A stretch of 64,000 nucleotides of DNA, taken from NCBI GenBank assembly GCA_963702535.1, contig CAVPDG010000010.1, forward strand, positions 186,001 to 250,000, read 5' to 3'. Below the pieces are notes generated by a model that was given only the letters and a program-made list of their open reading frames with translations, was not told the origin of the DNA and searched no databases. The stretch is from CAVPDG01 sp963702535. Its GTDB lineage: Bacteria > Chloroflexota > Anaerolineae > Anaerolineales > UBA4823. Each line of letters begins with the position of its first letter. Within the stretch, counting starts at the first letter, position 1. The translations under genes were made by a program, and so were the position numbers. Shown here one piece after another: positions 44,684 through 54,728 of the stretch.

Positions 44684-46340
44684 ATGACAAAGAATCACAA
44701 GCACAAAAACACATTACGCATCATCCCCCTGGGCGGGTTAGGGGAGATTGGCAAGAACATGATGGCTTACGAATACGAAGAGAATCTGCTCGTCGTAGAC
44801 GCCGGTCTGATGTTCCCCGAAAACGACATGCTGGGGATCGACTACATCATCCCCGATTTCCAATACCTCCTGGAGAATCGCGACCGCGTGCGCGGCATCG
44901 TGGTCACCCATGGGCATGAAGATCACACTGGCGCCATCCACCATTTATTGGAGCGCATCCGCGTGCCCATCTATGCCACGCCGCTGACGCGCGGCCTCCT
45001 GGAAGCCAAGCTGGCGCGGGGCGGTTTGTTGGGGCAGCTCGAGCTCAACACCGTCCGGGCGGGCGATACCACGCAGATTGGTCCATTTACCGTGGAATTC
45101 TTCCACGTATGCCACTCTATCCCAGATGGCGTAGGATTGGGGATTACAACCCCTGCCGGTCTGGTAATCCACACCGGCGACTACAAGTTTGACCATACCC
45201 CCGTGGACAACTGGCCGACCGACTACGCCAAGCTCGCTGAGTTCGCCGGGCGCGGCGTGCTGGCGTTGATGGCAGATTCGACAAACGCCGATAAGCCGGG
45301 TTGGACCCCCTCCGAGCGGGTCATCGATTTGCCTTCGACCAGGTATTCCGGGATGCCAAGGGGCGTATCATCATCGCCAGCTTTGCTTCGCTGATCTCGC
45401 GCATGCAACAGGTGGCCAATGCTGCCATGAAGGCTAACCGCCGCCTGGCTTTTGTGGGCACCAGCATGGTAGAGAATGCCCGCATCGCCCGCAAGCTCGG
45501 CTACCTGGACATCCCCGAAGAGCTGGTCGTCACCATCGACCAGGCGCTGCGCATGAGCCCAAAGGATATCACCCTGATGACAACCGGCACACAGGGCGAG
45601 CCCACCTCGATCCTGGGACGACTTTCGACTGGCACGAACCGCCAGTTCGATATCATTCAGGGCGATACCGTCGTATTCTCATCCCATCCCATCCCCGGCA
45701 ATGAGGAAAGCGTACACCGCACGATCAACCGCCTGTTCCGGCGCGGGGCAAACGTCATCTACGAGTTGATTGCGCCGGTGCACGTTTCCGGTCATGCCCG
45801 CCAGGAAGAAATGAAGCTGCTCCTGCACCTGGTGAAACCGAAATATTTTGTCCCCATCCATGGCGAGCTACGCCATCTGAAACAGCATGCTGTGCTGGCG
45901 CAAGAAGTGGGTGTGCCGGGGAAAACATCGCGGTGATTGAGAACGGGCAGGTTGTCGAGCTGCAGGATGGAAAGATGAGCATTGGGGAGCGCATACCGGG
46001 CGGCTACGTATTCGTAGACGGCTCCGGCGTGGGCGAGATTGGTCCAAGCGTGATGCGCGAGCGCGAGGTCCTGGCTCGCGATGGCTTTGTGCTGGTCAAC
46101 TTGATCCTGGATCAAGAAACCTGTCACCTGGTGGAAGAACCGGAGATCATCACGCGCGGCTTCGTCCACACGCCAGAGTTTGAGGAGCTGTTCGATGCCA
46201 CGCGCAAGCTGGTTACACAAGCAGTCAACTGCACCAGCAACGGGCGTATCCGCCAAGACCTGGAAGAAACCCTGCGCTCCTTCTTCTACACGAAAACCAA
46301 ACGGCGCCCCATGGTTTTCGTCACTATCAGCAAGACATAA
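44684..46340 (+). CDS. rnj: Ribonuclease J (two frameshifts)
   Basis: A metallo-beta-lactamase/beta-CASP nuclease of about 550 residues with 5'-exo- and endonuclease action in RNA maturation and decay. The metal site is VVTHGHEDHTGAIHHLL, then HTGDYKFDHTP and MADSTNADKPG. The beta-CASP region has SFASLISRMQQVANAA, and VHVSGHARQEEMKLLLHLVK and FVPIHGELRHLKQHA are typical of RNase J. The frame breaks near 45330 and near 45925. All parts are well conserved, so base-call indels are likely. It follows the candidate RNA leader and ends in a terminator. Confidence 0.92.
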
Positions 46341-46345
46341 TTTGT

Positions 46346-46375
46346 GGAGGGGTTAGTACCCCTCCCATTGTTTTT
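46346..46375 (+). terminator. Terminator after rnj, in the convergent gap with pcm
   Basis: GGAGGGGT and ACCCCTCC form an 8-bp stem with a four-base TAGT loop, followed within six bases by TTTTT. The left arm is just past the rnj stop; the right arm encodes the end of pcm on the other strand. Confidence 0.9.
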
Positions 46376-47025
46376 CTTCCCATCCCTGCTCGCCGCGCAG
46401 CGGCACAAACGCCACGGGGACGAGCACTTCGCGCGTGAACTCCGAACCCTGGCGGCGCCAACACTCCAGATACTGGCCAAGCTGCCCTCCCACCGGAATG
46501 ACAATACGCCCGCCATCATCCAGCTGGTCCTGCAAGGGTTGGGGCAGGCGCGGGGCGGCGGCGGTGACGACGATTGCCTGGTAAGGCGCAAACGCAGGCA
46601 GCCCAAGCGAGCCGTCGCCAATATGGATCGAAACGTTCTGAAACTGGAGATCCTCAAGCACCGCTGCAGCGCTCCGGGCAAGCTCTGCATGCCGCTCAAC
46701 GCTATAAACCTGGCGCGCTAAACGGGCAAGGATTGCCGCCTGGTAGCCTGAGCCGGTGCCGATCTCCAAAACCTTCTCCTCCCCGGTGAGACTCAAAAGG
46801 TTTGTCATCAGCGCCACAATATAGGGTTGTGAGATGGTCTGCCCACAGCCAATCGGCAGGGGACCGTCAGCGTAAGCCAGGTGGTTGTACTCAGGGGGGA
46901 CAAAGCAATGGCGCGGTACAGAACGCATAGCTTCCAGCAGGCGCGCATCATCGCAAGCCTCGCGGAGCTACCTGCTCCTCGACCATGCGTTTGCGTTCTA
47001 CCAGATAACGAGCCTCATCCCGCAT
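46353..47025 (-). CDS. pcm: Protein-L-isoaspartate O-methyltransferase (frameshifted)
   Basis: A SAM-dependent repair enzyme that methylates isoaspartyl residues in aged proteins. Hallmarks are MRSVPRHCFVPPEYNHLAYA, DGPLPIGCGQTISQPYIVAL and VLEIGTGSGYQAAILA (SAM motif I), plus HIGDGSLGLPAFAPYQAIVV. The N-terminal part (MRDEARYLVERKRMVEEQV) is in another frame, with a break near 46955 at GLR-DDARLLEAM. With the repair the length is about 223 residues, normal for Pcm. It converges on rnj over a shared terminator. Confidence 0.88.
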
Positions 47026-47048
47026 TTCCCTAAACCCACATCAATCCC

Positions 47049-48047
47049 CTACCATCTGCCTCTCAGCAGCCCATCCCAGAATGCGTCTCTCTCACCCGGC
47101 TGAAAGGGAATATAAAGCGTAAGCCTGTCAACCAAGCCCTGATATCGCTCAGCCAGGGCAGACGAGAGCTCGCCCGCCGGTGTAACCAGGGCGAAAGTAT
47201 TCACCATCTCATCGCTGATCAGCGCTGGCATTTCGCCCCATGCTCCTCGCCCTGCCAGCGCCGAAAGGTTTTCAGCCACATCCTGCCAGCCGTGCAACGC
47301 CATCACGCCTCGATAAGAAGGCGTCGAAGCGTAAAAAGCAATCTGGGCGCGCACAAAAGGCGCTTCTTCAGGACGGGTTACGACAAATACGGTGGTTGAA
47401 ATGTTGATCGCCGAGCGCTTCCGGCTTGCTTTGGCTGCGCCCTGCTCGATAGCGGGGATCACGACCTCCTTCAGGTAGCGTGGGGTATGAAAGGGGTGAG
47501 CGTGAAAACCATCGGCGCACTCGCCAGCTAATCGAGCCAAGCCCGGATTGACGCCTGCCAGGTAGATCGGCACGCCAGGGTATTGGATCGGTCCCGGATT
47601 AAAGAATGGAGACATCAAAGTCAGCTTGTAGTGCTCGCCGCGGAAGTTGAGACGCTCCCCATTCTGCCAGGCTTGCCAGAATGCACGTATGGCGGCGACC
47701 TGCTCGCGCAGCTTTCCGACGACCGACTCGGGCCAAGGCATACCAAACCGCCGCTCAATGTGCGCCTTTACCTGGGTTCCTAGCCCCAAGATGAAGCGCC
47801 CGCCCGATGCCTGCGCAAGGTCCCAGGCAGTATACGCCAGGGTTGCCGGGCTGCGGGCGAAAGCAATGGCAACCGCGGTGCCGAAGTGCATCTGCTGCGT
47901 ATGCTCGGCGATGAGTGCGCCAGGAAGGAATGGATCATGCGTGGTTTCAGTCGACCACAGCGCATCAAAACCCATTCGCTCGGCAGCTTCAGCAACGCCG
48001 GGTACATCCTTCAACGGAACCGGGGGGAGAGAGGCATCCAGATACAT
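47049..48047 (-). CDS. LLM-class F420-dependent oxidoreductase
   Basis: A 332-residue TIM-barrel luciferase-like protein. Typical elements are AERMGFDALWSTETTHDPFL, the cofactor loop AVAIAFARSPATLAYTAWDL, ASGGRFILGLGTQVKAHIER, and YPGVPIYLAGVNPGLARLAG. This combination matches the F420-binding TIGR03617-type group, common in actinobacteria and Chloroflexi. The substrate is unknown; members reduce or oxidise small organic compounds. It lies 12 bases after the M42 peptidase gene and is probably co-transcribed with it. Confidence 0.85.
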   Translation of the reverse strand: MYLDASLPPVPLKDVPGVAEAAERMGFDALWSTETTHDPFLPGALIAEHTQQMHFGTAVAIAFARSPATLAYTAWDLAQASGGRFILGLGTQVKAHIERRFGMPWPESVVGKLREQVAAIRAFWQAWQNGERLNFRGEHYKLTLMSPFFNPGPIQYPGVPIYLAGVNPGLARLAGECADGFHAHPFHTPRYLKEVVIPAIEQGAAKASRKRSAINISTTVFVVTRPEEAPFVRAQIAFYASTPSYRGVMALHGWQDVAENLSALAGRGAWGEMPALISDEMVNTFALVTPAGELSSALAERYQGLVDRLTLYIPFQPGERDAFWDGLLRGRW

Positions 48048-48059
48048 CTTCGCTCTGCC

Positions 48060-49115
48060 TTACGCGTGTAGCAAATATGCCAGCACCCATCGGGTAGTTG
48101 CCAGCAGAGCGTCGATATGCGTGCGCTCGTAGTTATGGGACGCATCTACCCCGGGACCGATCAAGGCGACCGCCACATCGCCGCCCGCGCGCCAGTAGGC
48201 TTCGCCATCCGAGCCGTAATACGGGTAAATATCGACCTTGTACGGAATCCCATATTGCTCGGCAAGCTGGCGCAGGCGCTCACTCATGCCGTGATGGTAC
48301 GGACCACCCGAATCCTTCACGCAGAGGGTCGCGTGAAACTCATCAGATGCCTGCCCGTCGCCAACCGCAGCCATATCAACTACCAGCAGCTCAGCCAGGT
48401 CCCCCGGAAAACCCGAAGCTGCGCCATGCCCTACCTCCTCATAATTGCTGATGTGAAATGTAGCTGTCTGGGCTGGCTTTAGCCCGGCATGATGGATCGC
48501 CTGGATCGCAGCCACCAGGCAGGCAACGCAGGCTTTGTCATCCAGATGGCGAGAGCGAACGAAACCATTGGTAACCTCAACTCGCGGGTCGAAGGCGACA
48601 AAATCACCTACCTCGATGCCCAGGGCGCGCGTCTCTTCCGCTGCGCCTGTCCGCACATCCAGGCGCACCTCGAGGTTATCTTCACCGCGCTTCAAGTCGC
48701 CGACATCTGAGCTGTGCACATGTGCGGAGGCTTTTGTCAGCAATAATGAGCCTCGCACGGTCGTCCCCTGGCGGGTGAAGACGGTGCAGCCCTCGCCTTC
48801 TACGGTATTCCAGGCAAAGCCGCCAAGGCGCGATAGCTTGAGGCGACCGTTCGACTTGATCTCCTTGACCATGGCGCCAAGCGTGTCCGTGTGGGCGGTG
48901 AGGCCGCGCCGGGCATCATCACGGAGCCCGGGCCAGGTCGCTACCAGCGCCCCTTTGCGCGTGCGCGCCAGCTCCAGCTCCGGGAAAGACGCCAGGGATT
49001 TCTCAACAGATGCGATCGCCTCCCCCGTGAAACCTGTCGGGCTGGGGATGTTGAGCAGGCCGGTCAGGAAGTTTACAAGATAATCAGCATCGATTGGAGG
49101 TAAGGATTCGGTCAT
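48060..49115 (-). CDS. M42-family metallopeptidase (glutamyl/leucyl aminopeptidase type)
   Basis: A 351-residue dizinc exopeptidase of the tetrahedral-aminopeptidase type. Metal-ligand and catalytic landmarks are GLTAHTDTLGAMVKEI (His, Asp), SRHLDDKACVACLVAA (bridging Asp), ISNYEEVGHGAAS (catalytic Glu pair) and GVDASHNYERTHIDAL (final His). It would trim peptides in the cytosol as part of protein recycling. The start overlaps the thioesterase stop by 4 bases (ATGA), and the LLM gene follows. Confidence 0.85.
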   Translation of the reverse strand: MTESLPPIDADYLVNFLTGLLNIPSPTGFTGEAIASVEKSLASFPELELARTRKGALVATWPGLRDDARRGLTAHTDTLGAMVKEIKSNGRLKLSRLGGFAWNTVEGEGCTVFTRQGTTVRGSLLLTKASAHVHSSDVGDLKRGEDNLEVRLDVRTGAAEETRALGIEVGDFVAFDPRVEVTNGFVRSRHLDDKACVACLVAAIQAIHHAGLKPAQTATFHISNYEEVGHGAASGFPGDLAELLVVDMAAVGDGQASDEFHATLCVKDSGGPYHHGMSERLRQLAEQYGIPYKVDIYPYYGSDGEAYWRAGGDVAVALIGPGVDASHNYERTHIDALLATTRWVLAYLLHA

Positions 49116-49543
49116 AGCTCCTCTCTTGTCAAGCCTTCAAAGTTTGTGATGGCTGTACGCCATTCTGTTGGGAGGGGTATCGTCTCACGCTCATGGTAAT
49201 TGTACGCCACACTAACCGTTGAGCCGCGTGCCAGCTCCTGCCCATTGCCGGCGTCTTCCAGGCGATATTCCATGGACAGACTTTTGTTACCCAGGCGAGA
49301 AACACGCACGCCAACTCGCACCGGTTGCCCAAAATGGATGGGAGAGCGGAAGGTCAGATGCACATCCGCCAGGATAATACCAATATCCAGAAAAGAGCTT
49401 CCGTCCCAAAGACCAAGCTGCTTGATGTAGTTGATGCGCGCTTGCTCAATATAGGTCAAATACTTGGCGTTGTTCAGATGACCCTGCGGGTCGAGATCAC
49501 CATAACGCACTTCAATGGGGTAATAAAACCGAAATTCAGCCAT
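49112..49543 (-). CDS. 4HBT/YbgC-type acyl-CoA thioesterase
   Basis: A 143-residue hotdog-fold thioesterase. YPIEVRYGDLDPQGHLNNAK contains the catalytic Asp of the 4-hydroxybenzoyl-CoA thioesterase family (GDxDxxGHxNN), and LTFRSPIHFGQPVRVGVRV follows as usual. ATG 49543 (MAEFRFYYPIEV) is taken because the upstream in-frame extension is short and has no binding site. It would hydrolyse acyl-CoA in the cytosol; chain-length preference is unknown. It leads the thioesterase-M42-LLM operon. Confidence 0.85.
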   Translation of the reverse strand: MAEFRFYYPIEVRYGDLDPQGHLNNAKYLTYIEQARINYIKQLGLWDGSSFLDIGIILADVHLTFRSPIHFGQPVRVGVRVSRLGNKSLSMEYRLEDAGNGQELARGSTVSVAYNYHERETIPLPTEWRTAITNFEGLTREEL

Positions 49544-49629
49544 GAATAGATTATACACTCGCCGCAGACGGTCGTGTTATCCTGGGAGCGCGAGAAAAAG
49601 CGCCCAAACTCTGCGGTATAATCAGCCGC

Positions 49630-50961
49630 ATGGAAAATTCTAGCCCTAGCGATACCCAACCCATCCGGACTTCTGCCTCGGCAGACCCGAGTGAGACCTT
49701 ACCGATACCTGTTGAAGAACAAACGGACGATCCGGAATTCGCACAAACCGTACCCATCCCGATGGGCATTGTAGCAACCGGAGAGACTGAGCCGGGCGAA
49801 ACAACACGCACCCCCATCCAGGCAGCCGATGAGCCGCCCAGCCTGGAGGCGACCAGGCTATCTGTCGTTTCCCAACCACCGGAGCCGCCTCAGCCCACGA
49901 GCCAGGAAGCCAGACCAGCCAGTCGGCGAACACCCATCGGTCTTATCGTCCTTGTGGGCATACTCGTATTGCTCATCATCGGCGCAGTGAGCGCCGCGGC
50001 GGGCTACCGCTCAGGAATCGAGCAGCGCAAGCAAGCCGAGAGCGTCCTGGTAGCCCAATCGCTCGACGAACAGTTCCAGCTCGGTCTCAAGGACATGCAA
50101 GAGGGTCGATATGACCTGGCGCGCCAGCGCTTCGAGTATGTCATTCAGCAGAATCCCAGCTACCCCGGCGTCACCGACAAATTAGCCGACGTGCTTGTCC
50201 AGATCAATGTGACCGCCACACCGACCATTGTATTGACGCCTACACCCTCTCCTACCCCCGATCTACGTGGCGTCGAAGAGTTATTCACCACCGCCCGCGA
50301 CCACATGGCGAACCTCGAATGGGGCGACGCAGTCAATGCACTCCTGACCTTGCGCAAGAAAGATCCGAACTACCAGGCTGTAGCCGTAGATGGCATGTTG
50401 TACATGGCTTTCCGCAATAGCGGCATAGACAAAATACTAAAAACATGCGACCTCGAAGGTGGCATCTACGACCTCTCCCAGGCGGAACAGTTTGGTCCCC
50501 TGGATTCGGATGCCAACAACTACATCACATGGGGCAGCCTGTACTCCACCGGCTCGAGCTTTTGGGATTTGGACTGGGCGCAAGCCGTTTATTATTTTGC
50601 ACAGGTCGGTCCGGCGCTCCCCAACCTGTGTGACGGGTCGGGTCTAACCGCCGGGGAACGCTACCGTCTGGCGTTGATCGGTTATGGCGATTCACTGGCG
50701 AAGAACGGCGATTGGTGCGGAGCCGTCGAACAATACACAGCCGCACTCGCCATGAAAGCTGACACCACGGTGGAAGAAGCATTGAATAATGCTTACAACC
50801 TGTGCAATCCCGCACAGCCTCAACAACCCCAGACGACGGAAGCCGTTGCCACGCCAACCGTAGGCAGTGAACTTACTCCGGTTGTAACAGAACCTCCACC
50901 GGTAGAGACGCCCACAGAAGAGCCTCCACCCTCAGAGCCATCCCCCACACCTGGCTCATGA
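49630..50961 (+). CDS. Membrane-anchored TPR-like protein with Thr/Pro linkers
   Basis: 443 residues. A long acidic Thr/Pro-rich cytosolic N-terminus (1-98) is followed by one membrane helix (IGLIVLVGILVLLIIGAVSA) and a TPR-like unit (QFQLGLKDMQEGRYDLARQR). A spacer (LTPTPSPTPDLRG) and a second helical repeat region with several conserved Trp and Cys follow, and the end is rich in TP and EPP. The cytosolic part contains evenly spaced ET/TxPIP motifs (SETLPIPVEE, FAQTVPIPMG) that could be phosphorylation or FHA-binding sites (inference). Function unknown. The stop overlaps the next gene. Confidence 0.78.
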   Translation: MENSSPSDTQPIRTSASADPSETLPIPVEEQTDDPEFAQTVPIPMGIVATGETEPGETTRTPIQAADEPPSLEATRLSVVSQPPEPPQPTSQEARPASRRTPIGLIVLVGILVLLIIGAVSAAAGYRSGIEQRKQAESVLVAQSLDEQFQLGLKDMQEGRYDLARQRFEYVIQQNPSYPGVTDKLADVLVQINVTATPTIVLTPTPSPTPDLRGVEELFTTARDHMANLEWGDAVNALLTLRKKDPNYQAVAVDGMLYMAFRNSGIDKILKTCDLEGGIYDLSQAEQFGPLDSDANNYITWGSLYSTGSSFWDLDWAQAVYYFAQVGPALPNLCDGSGLTAGERYRLALIGYGDSLAKNGDWCGAVEQYTAALAMKADTTVEEALNNAYNLCNPAQPQQPQTTEAVATPTVGSELTPVVTEPPPVETPTEEPPPSEPSPTPGS

Positions 50962-51467
50962 CATCCCCCTCCGTCTGGGCGCTCAGCCTGGCTTACTGGC
51001 TGCACATGTTAGCGACTGTCGCCTGGATTGGCGGGCTGGTGACTTTGTGTATGCTGGTGCTGCCAGCCGCGCGCCTTGTCGCTGGACGACAGGGCGTATG
51101 CCGCCCTGCTCGGGCGGCTGCGCCGCCGCCTGGATCCTCTCGGCTGGGCTTGCCTGATCGTGCTGGCGGCTACGGGTATGTTCCAAATGAGCGCAAGCCC
51201 CAATTACCAGGGTTTCCTGGCGATCGACAATCGCTGGGCGGTTGCCATCCTGGCAAAGCACCTGGTATTTCTGGCGATGATCGGCGTCAGCGCCTGGGTG
51301 ACCTGGGGGATCATGCCACGCCTGGAGCGAGCAGCATTGCTTGCCTCGCGGGGCAAGCGACCCCACAAGCGCAAAGTTGGCAGCGGCAGGAGAAGACGCT
51401 ATTGTGGGTTAACCTGATCTTAGGGATCGTGGTGCTTGCTCTGACCGCTGTGGCTAGAGCATCCTGA
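50958..51467 (+). CDS. CopD-like membrane protein (frameshifted)
   Basis: A roughly 165-residue four-helix membrane protein. Helices are visible at LAYWLHMLATVAWIGGLVTL, GWACLIVLAATGMFQMS, KHLVFLAMIGVSAWVTWGIM and LLWVNLILGIVVLALTAVA. The His-containing first and third helices (LHML, KHLV) are typical of the CopD domain of copper-resistance or cytochrome-like proteins. The frame changes near 51070 and returns near 51365. ATG 50958 overlaps the previous stop. A copper or haem role is only a family expectation. Confidence 0.7.
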   Translation: MTSPSVWALSLAYWLHMLATVAWIGGLVTLCMLVLPAARLVAGRQGVCRPARAAAPPPGSSRLGLPDRAGGYGYVPNERKPQLPGFPGDRQSLGGCHPGKAPGISGDDRRQRLGDLGDHATPGASSIACLAGQATPQAQSWQRQEKTLLWVNLILGIVVLALTAVARAS

Positions 51468-51494
51468 GGCGGGCAAGCGCACTCGTTTGCGATG

Positions 51495-53022
51495 CTACTG
51501 GCTCGAGCGCGGTTCACGGTAGAAAGCATCCGGCTCCGAAGGGTAATAATAAATGACATTGCGATCCGGAAATTGAGCTGCAACTCCGGCATCGATATCA
51601 GGGCTGCGGCTAATGATGAAGATGAAGGGCGTTTTCAGCCACGGGTCCTGTAGCTCCAGCAAAGTGCCATATTCCACCCAATCGCCTGGATGAACCACCA
51701 CCAGGGCTGGCGTCATCGCCTGCGCTTCTGGGCGTAGAAACGGCTCCAGCCTGGCTCGGTACACACCATACAAGCCGTGCATCGCCGCCAGGCGCTTGGG
51801 CGTATACTGCAACAGGTTTACACTGAGCAGGAAAACTACCAGGGCTGTAATTGCCAGCGGGCGGGCTTTCTGCCAGCCGTCGAACCCTCCGCCAGGCTAT
51901 CCCCTTGGCGAACGGGCCAACCTGCCAACCAGGCTATCCCGAGCGCGGAAAGCAGGGTCAGGCTGAATAAACCTTCATAATAATAACGTGGTCCGAACAG
52001 CGAAGACCCGATCCAATACGCAAGGTAGAATACAACCAGGCTGAGGATCACTGAGCCAAGTAGCAACGCCTTACCCATCCGGTAGCGAATTGCCGCCGCC
52101 ACGCCGAAGGGCAAAAATATCCAAGAAAACTTCCCCCAGCCGAACAGATCGTGCGCGCCAACATACAGGCTGAATTTCGTGTTGATCCACGCCTGGTACA
52201 GCGTATGACCTGACTCTAAGCGCCCGACACCGGGTCCGAATCCGATCTTGTCGTAGGGCCACCACAAGGTATAAGGGTTAATGCGCGGGTCACCGGTAAC
52301 CGCAAATTGCCAGACAAACAAAAGGCAGGCGACCCCGAGCGTTGTCATGCCAAATACAACCAGGCGGCGACGCGTCTGCCTATCCCCTCGAACCAGCAGG
52401 AAGAGACCATGTAAGGCAAAGGGGAAAGCCACCGCGACCGCGGTCAATGGGCGGGTAAGCGCCAACATGCCCAACGAGAGCGCGGCAGCCATCGTAGGCC
52501 ACCAGGGATTGAGGCGCGGCTCATCATCCCAGGCATCCAGCCAGGCTAAGGCAAATGCCTCGCTTAGAACCAGCCCAAAAGGGTGCGAGAGCAGGGAGCC
52601 CGAATTAATCAGGAAGAACGGCGAAGTCAGGGTTAACCCCGCGGTCAATAGCCCAACGGTCTCCGTGGAAACGCGCTTTCCTAAGCGGTATGCAAGCCAG
52701 ACTGCAAGCCCTGCCAGTAACGGATTGACCCAAGATCGGGCGCCAAATAAGCACCCCAATCCCCAGTAGGGCAGGCCAGCCAGGCGGGTACTTGCCAAAG
52801 CGCTGCCCATGGTAATCCACCACGAAAGGCACCAGGAAACTCTTGGGCGCAACCGGCGAAGGCAAGGTCAGTCGACCATCGGCAACTGCATCCGCCTGCC
52901 AGACATAAGCCATCTCATCTTCAATGTGCGGCAAGCGCTCGAAAATGCGGTCGGTCACCAGGGCTGAGACCAGGACTGCGAACAAGCTTAACAACAGGGC
53001 AAAACGATCGGCGCGGCGACAT
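51495..53022 (-). CDS. GT39-like membrane glycosyltransferase (frameshifted)
   Basis: About 500 residues with ten or so membrane helices. The N-terminal outside loop has LPHIEDEMAYVWQADAVADG, where an acidic motif after helix 1 is expected in polyprenyl-phosphate-dependent glycosyltransferases. The next part reads FVVDYHGQRFGKYPPGWPAL. Later helices include SWVNPLLAGLAVWLAYRLG and FGWGKFSWIFLPFGVAAAI. Frames break near 53005, near 52760 and near 51825, before a soluble C-terminal domain (MTPALVVVHPGDWVEYGTLL). It would move a sugar from a lipid carrier to an acceptor outside the cell. Donor and acceptor are unknown. Confidence 0.7.
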
Positions 53023-53050
53023 CACTCTGATATTCCTGGGAAGCATGCCC

Positions 53051-54035
53051 TCAAGCGCCGATCTTGTGCAGAGCCTGCAGGATAGCCGGATGCAGCAGCC
53101 CGTTAGAGGCGAGCACGCCGCGATTGTTCGCCAGGGTACGACCCACGCTGAAATCCAACAGCTTCCCGTCCAGATCCGTGACCATTCCCCCTGCTTCTGT
53201 GACGACCAACAAGCCCGCCGCCTGATCCCAGATTTTCTCCCGATAATCCGGGCGCGAGGGAGAAAGTAGTCTGAGCATGAGGTCGGCTTTACCGGAAGCC
53301 AACACGCAATATTTAGCCTGGCTATCCATCGCAACCGCCTGCGTGCTGATTCCCAGGCTGGTCACAAGCTCCTCAATTTGGCCCGGGTTGGTGTGCCTGG
53401 ATTCAAACGAGCGCAGGAGTCTCCGCCGTTGAAGGATCGAGGCGCCGGGAAGTATGCAATGGATCAAAATATTGGGGTGAGATCAAAGAAGCGACCCAGC
53501 TACCCTGGCCGCGCACGGCAACAACCAGAGAGCCTTCACCCTCATAATCCGGGCGATAACCATCCAGTAGATTAGGGCATCCCAGGACTCCAATCTGCAC
53601 CAAACCTTCTTCAACCAGAGCCAGGGCAACGACGTACTGGTCCCCCCGCAGAAAACCCTTGGTGCCATCGATGGGGTCCAGCGTCCAGAACCTCCGGGCT
53701 GGCGCAGACCTGCCGCGATCGATCCAGGCGCACACCGCTTCTGGCGTAGCTGCCGGCAGCTCATTGCTAACATATGCAGTCACCTGTTCCAGCAGAGGCA
53801 TCGCCCGCAAAGCAGCCGCATCCTCCTCGGCTACCAGCGCATCCTGGGGGAAAGTATCCGCCAACAAGCGCGCCAACAACGCCTGGGAGGCATAATCTGC
53901 CACGGTCACCGGCGAGCGATCGTCTTTTTCATGTGCAGAGACGACCATCTCAGTCTGGATGAGCCGCACAAGGAGAGCAGCCCGCCGGACAGCTTCCAGT
54001 GCGAAGCGAATTTCTGGGTTGTGCAAATCAAACAA
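53051..54035 (-). CDS. HAL2/CysQ-like 3',5'-bisphosphate nucleotidase (frameshifted)
   Basis: A roughly 325-residue Mg-dependent phosphatase of the inositol-monophosphatase fold. SPVTVADYASQALLARLL, LVAEEDAAALRA and FWTLDPIDGTKGFLRGDQYV (metal motif DPIDGT) are followed by EKIWDQAAGLLVVTEAGGMV (motif WDxAAG). The GTKGFLR loop marks the PAP-phosphatase (HAL2) subgroup. The frame breaks near 53440. PAP is released when CoA donates 4'-phosphopantetheine and in sulfate assimilation, so its place behind pan/coaX genes makes metabolic sense (inference). Confidence 0.83.
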
Positions 54036-54099
54036 TTCAGCTTTCCTTACTCGCGGGAATCATACCAACCGCCCATCATACCGACGAACAGCTTATCCG

Positions 54100-54702
54100 T
54101 CAAGCAGGCTTTAGCCCCCTGGTGAAGCGCGCCAGACCAGGACCGACCTTCAAAGTTGTTTCTAGAAGCATCAAACCTGCCTTGGAGTAAAGCGCTTCCA
54201 TTTCTGCTTCGTTCCAGCGCTGATGATTTTCAGCGCGCCGCGCCCAGTCGAGCAGAGAGTGACGAGCGATGCCCTGCAAGCCACGCTGTTGCACCAGGCT
54301 TTCCGCGCTTTCCAGGCTCATCCTCTCCGATGGATTGAGCAGGCAAACCTGCCCGCCCGGAAGCGCCAGGCGCGCCATTTCACGTAAGACTGCGACCGGA
54401 TCACCTATGAAGAAGAGCAAGTTACTGGCAGTTAGCATTTGGAATGTCTGCGCTGGGAACGGTAAGAAATGGGCGTCCGCCACGGCGCAGAGCGGATAGG
54501 GTTGGATCTGCCGTAATTTATCTTCATCAAGGTCAACCCCCCAGGCAAAACAACCGCGCTGGCGCAACAACTGGATAAACAGCCCTGGACCACAGCCAAC
54601 ATCCAGCACCAGCCTTCCAGGGGGCGGATCACACCAATGGACGAAGCTCTCCAGAGCGTGCCGCCAGCCGGTCTGGGTCTGTATTGAATAAAAATCATTC
54701 AT
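54100..54702 (-). CDS. SAM-dependent class I methyltransferase
   Basis: A 200-residue methyltransferase. Motif I is LVLDVGCGPGLFIQLLRQRG, then AWGVDLDEDKL, and post-motif LPFPAQTFQMLTASNLLFFI and LALPGGQVCLLNPSER fit the UbiE/Methyltransf_11 group. No substrate-specific domain is visible. It begins 26 bases after coaX and ends 64 bases before the phosphatase, in one direction with the pan genes. Whether it methylates a small molecule or a lipid is unknown. Confidence 0.82.
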   Translation of the reverse strand: MNDFYSIQTQTGWRHALESFVHWCDPPPGRLVLDVGCGPGLFIQLLRQRGCFAWGVDLDEDKLRQIQPYPLCAVADAHFLPFPAQTFQMLTASNLLFFIGDPVAVLREMARLALPGGQVCLLNPSERMSLESAESLVQQRGLQGIARHSLLDWARRAENHQRWNEAEMEALYSKAGLMLLETTLKVGPGLARFTRGLKPA

Positions 54703-54728
54703 GTATTACCCCTGGACCAGCCAGCATT

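Noticed and set aside
45320..45940. Programmed frameshifting in RNase J
   Set aside because: No slippery heptamer with a following pseudoknot is evident, and similar breaks occur in many unrelated genes, so indel error is simpler.
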